A stretch of 5,293 bases of DNA, taken from contig JAJAYG010000003.1 in NCBI GenBank assembly GCA_026786335.1, positions 1-5,293 of the forward strand, given 5' to 3'. Origin of the DNA: Chitinophagales bacterium. Lineage in GTDB: Bacteria; Bacteroidota; Bacteroidia; Chitinophagales; UBA10324. Positions 1 to 4,428 of this stretch are shown piece by piece (position 1 is the stretch's first letter; each line of letters begins with the position of its first letter). The notes beneath the pieces are model-generated. The model was given only the letters and a program-made list of their open reading frames with translations. It searched no databases and was not told the origin of the DNA. The translations under genes were made by a program, and so were the position numbers.

Positions 1-123
1 GCATTTCAAGTTGATCCCATGCTACAAAATAGTTTGCCTGGTTATTCAAAATGAAAAACTTTCCGGGGCATGCATCTACATTAGCAAAATGCAATGTCAA
101 TTTTGGTTGATCACCTGCTGTTC

Positions 124-184
124 TAAGTCTTCCTTCCTACAAAGAACAAAAGAATAATTAAGAAATCTCACGCCTTCTTTTGTT
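124..184. repeat. 61-bp imperfect direct repeat, copy A
   Basis: This stretch aligns without gaps to 3617-3677, with about 51 of 61 positions identical by hand comparison (constant offset 3493 bp). Identity is strongest at the two ends: AAGTCTTCCTTC at 125-136 and TCTCACG plus CTTCTTTTGTT at 166-184. The hairpin that is perfect in copy B is damaged here: AAGAAATC (160-167) faces GCCTTCTT (172-179) with two internal mismatches. Read on the minus strand, one mismatch becomes a G-U wobble and the structure is followed by a T-rich run. It could therefore still act as a terminator for the leftward sigma-factor transcript. The identity of the repeat family is unknown to me. Confidence 0.7.
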
Positions 185-261
185 TTAAAAAACAAAAACA
201 TAATTGTTGGTAGTGGCTCTATTAAGTAAAGCAACGTAAGTAAGAACTGAAATAAAAGATA

Positions 262-277
262 ATAATTGTTCAATTAT
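262..277 (-). terminator. Weak AT-rich hairpin downstream of the sigma gene
   Basis: ATAATTG (262-268) and CAATTAT (271-277) form a perfect 7-bp inverted repeat with a 2-base centre, so a folded RNA would have a slightly larger loop. On the minus strand, the direction of the sigma-factor gene whose stop is about 40 bases away, the dyad is followed by a T-rich stretch (TATCTTTTATTTC). That arrangement is terminator-like, but the stem has one G-C pair per arm and would be weak. Damaged repeat copy A further downstream is an alternative end point. Confidence 0.3.
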
Positions 278-315
278 AAATCATGCATTACCGGGAGCGT
301 GTAAAATTTAATGCG

Positions 316-867
316 CTACATCGCATAATTAATTTTCAGGTTTCTAATGGCATTGCGACATCTTGTTTTAACTGTACCTGTGGGGATATTAAGCATTTTA
401 GAAACTTCTATCTGCGTATAACCATAAATATAAACGAGGTCAATTACTTCTTTATACTTCGCATCCAACTTATGAATCAATCGTGGTAAATCATGGCTTT
501 CATCTCGGTAATCAGACTCACAAGATGGGGCGCGGCCATTGAGAGATTCTAAACCATTGCCTGTTATTCTTAATTGATTGTGGCATTGTTTGCTTCTTAA
601 ATAATCCTTACTTGCATTGCGGGTAATATTAAGCATCCAGGTAAACAGGGTGCCTTTTGATGCATCATACGAATCAATGTTTCGCCATATTTTTACAAAT
701 ACTTCTTGCAGCACATCTTCCCCCATATGCTGGTTGCGAACGATTCTTGTCGCAATTCCTAAAAGTGCTGTTGCATAGCTATCATACAAAACTGAAAAAG
801 CTTCTTTGTTTCTTGCTTTTAGCTTCATAACTAAATCATCGGTTTTAATGTTATTAGCAGTTATCAT
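316..867 (-). CDS. ECF-type RNA polymerase sigma factor (sigma-70 family, RpoE-like)
   Basis: This 183-residue protein has the standard ECF layout and length. Region 2 spans about residues 22-93: the core-binding part LYDSYATALLGIATRIV, the acidic GEDVLQEVFVKIW motif at 49-61 and TLFTWMLNITRNASKDYLR for -10 recognition. A variable linker covers about 95-127. Region 4 at about 128-178 has a helix-turn-helix (GYTQIEVSKMLNIPTGTVKTRCRNAIRNLK) for -35 recognition. It should direct core polymerase to a dedicated promoter set in the cytoplasm. The ATG at 867 is preceded by an A-rich tract, typical of Bacteroidota. The gene is divergent from the LuxR-type regulator, and operator-like boxes lie between them. 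No anti-sigma gene follows within the window, which is unusual for this group, so its control may be transcriptional or by an unlinked partner. The regulon cannot be inferred. Confidence 0.93.
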   Translation of the reverse strand: MITANNIKTDDLVMKLKARNKEAFSVLYDSYATALLGIATRIVRNQHMGEDVLQEVFVKIWRNIDSYDASKGTLFTWMLNITRNASKDYLRSKQCHNQLRITGNGLESLNGRAPSCESDYRDESHDLPRLIHKLDAKYKEVIDLVYIYGYTQIEVSKMLNIPTGTVKTRCRNAIRNLKINYAM

Positions 868-928
868 GGGGCTATTTTTTTTAGTAGATGATAATTTTTG
901 ATTTGCTATTTGATTTATTTTGATTATA

Positions 929-960
929 CAAGATTAGGAGCATGGTTGACCTCATGCAAT
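929..960 (-). promoter_or_regulatory. Possible promoter of the sigma-factor gene
   Basis: On the minus strand, ATTG (from 960-957) and TAATCTTG (from 936-929) are separated by 20 bases. They resemble the Bacteroidota housekeeping pattern TTTG / TAnnTTTG with one mismatch in each box. Transcription would begin near 922, leaving a leader of about 55 bases. The distal box overlaps the left palindromic box (958-976), so a protein bound there could block or modulate this promoter. This is a pattern match only. Confidence 0.25.
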
Positions 961-976
961 AGTGAGAATCACCATT
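958..976. promoter_or_regulatory. Palindromic operator-like box 1
   Basis: AATAGTGA-GAA-TCACCATT is a near-perfect 8-bp inverted repeat with a 3-base centre and one arm mismatch. It lies within a 26-bp block (954-979) that matches 1038-1063 at 23 of 26 positions. Its place between divergent regulatory genes and its symmetry fit binding by a dimeric regulator. The LuxR-type protein encoded at 1083-1904 is the nearest candidate, by inference only. Confidence 0.65.
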
Positions 977-999
977 TTAGTTATTTATTAAAAAGTAGA

Positions 1000-1029
1000 T
1001 TTGACTGAATTAAAATTCCTTTACGTTAC
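1000..1029 (+). promoter_or_regulatory. Possible promoter of the LuxR-type regulator gene
   Basis: TTTG (1000-1003) and TACGTTAC (1022-1029) are separated by 18 bases. The first box matches the Bacteroidota -33 TTTG exactly; the second shares TA..TT with the -7 box TAnnTTTG but not its last two bases. Initiation would fall near 1035, placing palindromic box 2 (1042-1060) at the start of the transcript, a classic position for autorepression. The match is modest. Confidence 0.25.
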
Positions 1030-1041
1030 TTTCACCAATGC

Positions 1042-1060
1042 AATAGTGACTATCACTATT
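1042..1060. promoter_or_regulatory. Palindromic operator-like box 2 (perfect dyad)
   Basis: AATAGTGA-CTA-TCACTATT is a perfect 8-bp inverted repeat with a 3-base centre. It ends 22 bases before the proposed TTG start of the LuxR-type gene. The flanks ATGC on the left and TTTA on the right are shared with box 1, giving a 26-bp repeated unit. The centre-to-centre distance to box 1 is 84 bp, equal to eight turns of B-DNA, so two bound dimers would lie on the same face. Autoregulation with looping is the simplest reading, but is inferred. Confidence 0.7.
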
Positions 1061-1082
1061 TTAAAAACAAAAATCCATTTTC

Positions 1083-1904
1083 TTGAATTCAATTGAAACT
1101 TTACCCTACCTCCTTGAAATACGAAAGGTAGAATCCATTTATAAGCGGGTGGCTCGCCTTTCACATTATGTGTATGAAGAAAACCAATTGGAGAAGCGAG
1201 CAGAATACCTTGAAGAACTAAAGTTTTTACTCAAAGGAGTAAAGGGTACCGACTCTCACTTAACCATTTTCAATCACAAAACTTATTCACCTGAACTTGA
1301 AGTTGGACAGGTGGAGTTTTGGGGGCCCTTGCCCGATGGTACAAGCCAGGAACGCATGATTAGTATTTTAGGATTGTTGCATAAAGACTACGCAACTTTT
1401 CCTTTTGAATCGGTAGATTGGTTTACAACTGTGCTTCAAAAAATTCCTTTGAAAGAAAGAACGAATTTAAAAATTCACCATTGCGGTATGCGTTTTATGC
1501 GCACAGATAATAAACTCATTCGCATTTTTTCGCAAGGGATGCCATTGCAAAATGATGCAGAAAATAATTTCACCTACACGCTCAATTACGTTCAAAACAT
1601 TCACCACCTCATAAAAAAAGACTATCCGTTTTATTGGATTCGATTGTCTTATGGTTCCGAAAATCAATTCGTTGAAACTTTTCATTCAGCCACTAAGGAA
1701 TCCTCTAAAAATGATTTGTTGACTGATAGAGAAAAGGAAGTATTAAAACTGATTGCAGAGGATTGGGAAACTAAGGAAATTGCCAAGCATCTTTTTATAA
1801 GCATCAACACCGTTGGCAACCACCGAAGTAATATGATTGAACGTTTGGGAGTAAGAGATAGCACTGCATTAGTACAGTTGGCAAAGATGTCTAGTATGAT
1901 CTAA
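1083..1904 (+). CDS. LuxR-family transcriptional regulator with PAS-like N-terminal region
   Basis: The protein has 273 residues as started here. The C-terminal 60 residues (about 213-273) are a clear LuxR/GerE helix-turn-helix: LTDREKEVLKLIAE, then TKEIAKHLFISINTVGNHRSNM, then ERLGVRDSTALVQLA. Residues about 55-195 have the look of a single PAS-like sensory fold with the FWGPL and GLLHKDYATF segments; ligand or partner are unknown. The N-terminal 50 residues are probably helical. It lacks a phosphoacceptor receiver domain. The start is uncertain. The frame has no ATG before residue 92 and is closed upstream by TAA at 1062-1064, so TTG at 1083 (or ATT at 1077) must serve if the N-terminal region is translated. 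The start sits just beyond palindromic box 2, consistent with autoregulation, and the gene diverges from the sigma gene. Confidence 0.88.
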   Translation: MNSIETLPYLLEIRKVESIYKRVARLSHYVYEENQLEKRAEYLEELKFLLKGVKGTDSHLTIFNHKTYSPELEVGQVEFWGPLPDGTSQERMISILGLLHKDYATFPFESVDWFTTVLQKIPLKERTNLKIHHCGMRFMRTDNKLIRIFSQGMPLQNDAENNFTYTLNYVQNIHHLIKKDYPFYWIRLSYGSENQFVETFHSATKESSKNDLLTDREKEVLKLIAEDWETKEIAKHLFISINTVGNHRSNMIERLGVRDSTALVQLAKMSSMI

Positions 1905-1910
1905 ATGATT

Positions 1911-1923
1911 TCGCTATAAGCGA
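1911..1923 (+). terminator. Small hairpin after the LuxR-type gene
   Basis: TCGCT-ATA-AGCGA is a perfect 5-bp inverted repeat seven bases past the stop codon. It is followed by TTTCTCT and then a second small dyad (CTCT-CGT-AGAG, 1927-1937). There is no continuous T-run, so termination would be inefficient. Read-through into the hydrolase gene 120 bases further on remains possible. Confidence 0.25.
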
Positions 1924-2026
1924 TTTCTCTCGTAGAGGATAAGGATTAATATAATTAACAACGCTGTATCCACGAAAAGTGCAACTCTGCTTAGATTAAA
2001 AAATGCTTGACAATAAATAATTAATT

Positions 2027-3595
2027 ATGATGAAAATAAAATCTCATTTGTTCATCATTGCAATTACTGCACTTTTTATAAGCAATAATTTATTTGGGCA
2101 AATAACTTCTACAGAAGTAGATGCGCTTGTTGCTAATGCAATGGAAAAATTTAATGTAGCCGGTGTAGCAGTAGCTATTGTGAAAGACGGAAAAATAATT
2201 CACAAAAAAGGTTATGGTGTAAAATCAATAGCTACAAAACTACCTGTTGATGAGCATACTAATTTTGAAATTGCTTCCAATAGCAAAGCTTTTACATCCG
2301 CTGCTTTATCAATTTTAGTTGATGAAGGAAAGCTCTCATGGAAAGATAAAGTCAGAAAATTTATTCCCGAATTTAAAATGTATAACGACTACGTAACCGA
2401 GAACTTTACGATAGAAGATTTACTATGCCACCGCAGTGGACTTGGTTTAGGAGTTGGCGACTTAATGTTCTTCCCCGACAGTACAGACTTTACCATTAAA
2501 GATGTGGTAGCGTGCTTCCAGTATTTTGAGCCTGCCTCAGGTTTCCGAACGCATTTTGATTATGATAATCAGTTGTATTTAGTGGCGGGTGAAGTAATCG
2601 CATCAGTTAGTGGATTGAGTTGGGAAACATTTATACAAAAACGAATCATGGAACCTTTACAAATGCAAAACTCTTTCAGTTCCATTACTCAGGTAAAAGA
2701 CATGAGTTTAATAGCTGCTCCGCATTCATCAGAATCGATGACCATTAAAAAAATATCTTTATATGGCGCTATGGTTAATGGTGCTGCCGGTGGCATAGTA
2801 TCAAATGCTGATGATATGGCTAAATGGATGCTAGTGCAATTAAACAATGGTAAATACGGAACCAATTTAGATAAGCAACTTTTTACTAAAGAAAGACAAA
2901 GTGAAATGTGGGCAATACATACTGTTGATGACGTAAATTCTAACCCAAGATACAACCAACATTTTAATGGCTATGGTTTAGGTTGGAATCTATCGGATAT
3001 TAAAGGGAATTTAAGTGTCTCACTCACGGGAGGTTTACCCGGAATGCTTTCTATTGTTACCATGATACCCGATTTAAATTTAGGTATTGTGATTTTAACG
3101 AATACAGAAAATGGTGGCGCTGGTGTTTTCTCTGCAGTAAGCCAAACAATTATTGACAGCTATTTAGGGTTAAGTGATTACGGTTGGGTTGATAAATATG
3201 CTGCGTATTTTCAATCACAAAAAAATACAGGAGATGATGTAACTAAAAAAGTTTGGGAAACAGTTAGCAAAGCAAAAAACATTACACTTAAGAATGAAGA
3301 TTTAATAGGGGTGTATGAAGATAAATGGTTTGGAAAAATTGAAATCTATTCAAAGGGAACACAGCTATGGTTTAAATCATATCGTTCTCCAAAGCTAAAT
3401 GGACCAATGAGTTTTTATAAAGCAAATACGTTTGCTATTAAATGGGAATATGAAGATATGAATTGTGATGCTTTCGCAATGTTTAGTTTAGATGAAGATG
3501 GCAAAGCACAAAGCATAAAGATGAAAGGCATTTCACCAGCAATAGATTTCAGTTACGATTTTCAGGATTTGGATTTACAAAAAATTAAAAATTAA
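2027..3595 (+). CDS. Secreted serine hydrolase, beta-lactamase/PBP-like family (PF00144) with DUF3471-like C-terminus
   Basis: This 522-residue protein starts with a signal peptide (about 1-24, cleavage probably at FG/Q), so it should act in the periplasm or at the surface. The alpha/beta-lactamase fold covers about 28-380. The nucleophile motif SxxK is S84-N-S-K87 within EIASNSKAFTSAAL, and the second motif YxN is Y179-D-N181. The third motif position is LTGGLPGM at 333-340, where relatives commonly show HTGG, so Leu333 replaces the usual His. Residues about 418-520 resemble the beta-rich DUF3471 domain often fused to this family. Members include esterases, D-aminopeptidases and carboxypeptidase-like enzymes; the substrate here cannot be told, and resistance to beta-lactams is not implied. 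Two ATG codons lie in tandem (2027 and 2030); the first is used. No Shine-Dalgarno is visible. It follows the LuxR-type gene by 122 bases in the same direction. Confidence 0.9.
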   Translation: MMKIKSHLFIIAITALFISNNLFGQITSTEVDALVANAMEKFNVAGVAVAIVKDGKIIHKKGYGVKSIATKLPVDEHTNFEIASNSKAFTSAALSILVDEGKLSWKDKVRKFIPEFKMYNDYVTENFTIEDLLCHRSGLGLGVGDLMFFPDSTDFTIKDVVACFQYFEPASGFRTHFDYDNQLYLVAGEVIASVSGLSWETFIQKRIMEPLQMQNSFSSITQVKDMSLIAAPHSSESMTIKKISLYGAMVNGAAGGIVSNADDMAKWMLVQLNNGKYGTNLDKQLFTKERQSEMWAIHTVDDVNSNPRYNQHFNGYGLGWNLSDIKGNLSVSLTGGLPGMLSIVTMIPDLNLGIVILTNTENGGAGVFSAVSQTIIDSYLGLSDYGWVDKYAAYFQSQKNTGDDVTKKVWETVSKAKNITLKNEDLIGVYEDKWFGKIEIYSKGTQLWFKSYRSPKLNGPMSFYKANTFAIKWEYEDMNCDAFAMFSLDEDGKAQSIKMKGISPAIDFSYDFQDLDLQKIKN

Positions 3596-3616
3596 AAATC
3601 CAGACTCATGTTGCCT

Positions 3617-3677
3617 TAAGTCTTCCTTCAGATTTAGAACATAAGAAAAGTTAAGAAGTCTCACGACTTCTTTTGTT
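3617..3677. repeat. 61-bp imperfect direct repeat, copy B
   Basis: This is the gapless partner of 124-184, in the same orientation, with about 84% identity. It begins 22 bases after the hydrolase stop codon. Similarity fades on both sides: the left flank shares only scattered bases, and the right flank diverges right after TTTTGTT. The copy contains the intact hairpin terminator at 3653-3674. The two copies bracket the sigma, LuxR-type and hydrolase genes. Confidence 0.72.
3653..3674 (+). terminator. Intrinsic terminator of the hydrolase gene
   Basis: AAGAAGTC-TCAC-GACTTCTT is a perfect 8-bp stem with a 4-base loop, running into TTTT and then GTT. It lies 58 bases past the hydrolase stop codon, in the right orientation to end that transcript. 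The T-run is short and partly inside the stem, so efficiency may be moderate. It forms the right half of repeat copy B. Confidence 0.6.
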
Positions 3678-3849
3678 CAATCTTGCGTGCACTTGTAACA
3701 GATACATAAAGCGGTGCACAACACAAAGCCAAGCTCGAGTTGCGATAATAATCAACCTGCCATAACTGTCAATTAAAAATCTGTGAATAATGTAACTTCA
3801 TACAACTATTGTGTAACGCATTAAATAGTCGGGAGCATCACATTTGCTA
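3678..3849 (+). promoter_or_regulatory. Upstream region of the cysteine-rich gene with TGTAAC half-sites
   Basis: No ORF of note is present. The hexamer TGTAAC occurs at 3694-3699, 3791-3796 and 3812-3817, and again in the dyad at 3850. The middle two are 21 bp apart, two helical turns. TGTA-N6-TACA also forms a dyad at 3791-3804. Two GTGCAC hexamers (3687-3692 and 3714-3719) could pair as a stem. I cannot identify a convincing TTTG/TAnnTTTG promoter. Together these suggest a controlled promoter region, but the regulator is unknown. Confidence 0.35.
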
Positions 3850-3867
3850 TGTAACAATTTGGTTACA
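3850..3867. promoter_or_regulatory. Perfect TGTAAC-N6-GTTACA dyad before the cysteine-rich gene
   Basis: TGTAAC-AATTTG-GTTACA is a perfect 6-bp inverted repeat with a 6-base centre, 18 bases before the ATG at 3886. The half-site length and N6 spacing resemble sites of CRP/FNR-family dimers (CRP uses TGTGA-N6-TCACA), though the base identities differ. Its closeness to the start favours repression or a leader role over classic activation. The metal-responsive CopY box TACAnnTGTA has the opposite half-site order, so is not a match. Confidence 0.5.
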
Positions 3868-3885
3868 GACTTAATTTTTTAAAAA

Positions 3886-4218
3886 ATGGAAAATAAAAAT
3901 ATTGAAAGCTGCATTGCCGCTTGTGAAAAATGTGTTGACACTTGTGAAACTTGCTCAACAGAAAACAAAGAAACAGCAGGGATGGAAAATTCTGTAGAGC
4001 TTTGTATTGCTTGCATTAACGCTTGCAACGATTTAATTACTACAAGTAAAAACAACGCAACCAATTTAGATGAACTTTGTAAAAAATGTGAGCAAGCTTG
4101 TATCGCTTGTGCAACTGAATGTGCAAAAAATACCGACATGGAAAATTGCAAGGAATGTGCTGATGCCTGCAACAAATGTGCAACAGAATGTAAAGCCATG
4201 CTTGAAGTTGCAGCATAA
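3886..4218 (+). CDS. Cysteine-rich four-helix protein, DUF326/Csp-like (copper storage)
   Basis: The 110-residue product contains 18 cysteines and no His, Arg, Pro or aromatic residue. Cysteines fall in four clusters, one per predicted helix: 9-23 (CxxxCxxCxxxCxxC), 40-47 (CxxCxxxC), 65-79 and 88-102 (both CxxCxxxCxxCxxxC). The i, i+3, i+7 spacing puts the thiols along one helix face, as in DUF326 and Csp copper-storage proteins, whose four-helix bundles fill their core with Cu(I). The last two helices look like an internal duplication. There is no signal peptide, so it is expected in the cytosol, like Csp3 rather than the exported Csp1. The ATG follows an A/T-rich tract (TTTTTTAAAAA). Likely role: binding and buffering Cu(I) or another soft metal. 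No copper exporter, chaperone or metal-responsive regulator is seen in the window, so the function rests on the cysteine pattern. Confidence 0.85.
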   Translation: MENKNIESCIAACEKCVDTCETCSTENKETAGMENSVELCIACINACNDLITTSKNNATNLDELCKKCEQACIACATECAKNTDMENCKECADACNKCATECKAMLEVAA

Positions 4219-4296
4219 ATAAATTTTAAGGTTGCTTTATCAGGTGGTCTCTATATCGCCCTATATAAAATAAACAAAATTAATATTGGTAAGTGA

Positions 4297-4369
4297 TGAA
4301 TCAGAATCTGCAGAATTTAAAGAATGCTCAGAATTATTTTCATTCACCCTAACCTGAAATTCTGATTCA
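4297..4369. repeat. Inverted repeat with internal CAGAAT repeats
   Basis: TGAATCAGAAT (4297-4307) and ATTCTGATTCA (4359-4369) are perfect 11-bp inverted copies about 51 bases apart. Inside the interval CAGAAT recurs at 4311-4316 and 4329-4334, so alternative pairings are possible. The ends and the CAGAAT/AGAAT periodicity recall the short, palindromic, GATTC-ended intergenic repeats scattered through many Bacteroidota genomes; this is from memory and not confirmed. It sits between the cysteine-rich gene and the Asp-box gene, about 60 bases before the latter, and could also act as a weak terminator for the former. Confidence 0.5.
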
Positions 4370-4428
4370 GCAAACAAAAAATAGCTTTAATTTGAACTCT
4401 CAATAAACTTCTTCACGCAACCACATTT

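Larger units (their letters stand above)
1..282. other. Left-edge region without a supportable gene
   Basis: No convincing gene is visible here. On the minus strand one frame is open from the left edge up to a TAG at 137-139. It reads roughly as a 45-residue stretch including LTLHFANVDACPGKFFIL, but no ATG lies where a start would be needed. On the plus strand a short tail (ending PGYSK, stop at 52-54) could be the last residues of a gene entering from the left. A second plus frame is open to a stop at 155-157 but is Cys-rich and not protein-like. None of these can be chosen over the others. The rest holds repeat copy A (124-184) and A/T-rich spacer. No anti-sigma gene is found here, although many ECF sigma genes have one directly downstream. 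Confidence 0.4.

Noticed and set aside
283..489. 68-residue plus-strand frame
   Set aside because: It lies antisense to the sigma-factor gene over its conserved region 4 and has no recognisable domain.
2006..2012. TTGACA-like -35 box before the serine hydrolase
   Set aside because: It is only about 15 bases from the ATG, leaving no room for a -10 box and leader, and the phylum uses a different promoter pattern.
2689..2955. 88-residue minus-strand frame inside the serine hydrolase
   Set aside because: Fully inside the coding region, which is conserved in sequence pattern; the composition is that of a shadow frame.
124..3677. CRISPR array or insertion sequence made from the 61-bp repeats
   Set aside because: There are only two copies, 3.5 kb apart, with no spacers, no terminal inverted repeats and no transposase or Cas gene between or beside them.
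3678..3780. Integron attC-like site after the hydrolase gene
   Set aside because: The inner core motifs and the long imperfect pairing typical of attC could not be found; only short GTGCAC and CTCGAG palindromes are present.
3879..4199. 106-residue minus-strand frame opposite the cysteine-rich gene
   Set aside because: Its repeated Ala/Gln/Ser/His pattern is simply the complement of the Cys-rich codons; the plus strand gives a clear Csp-like cysteine pattern.
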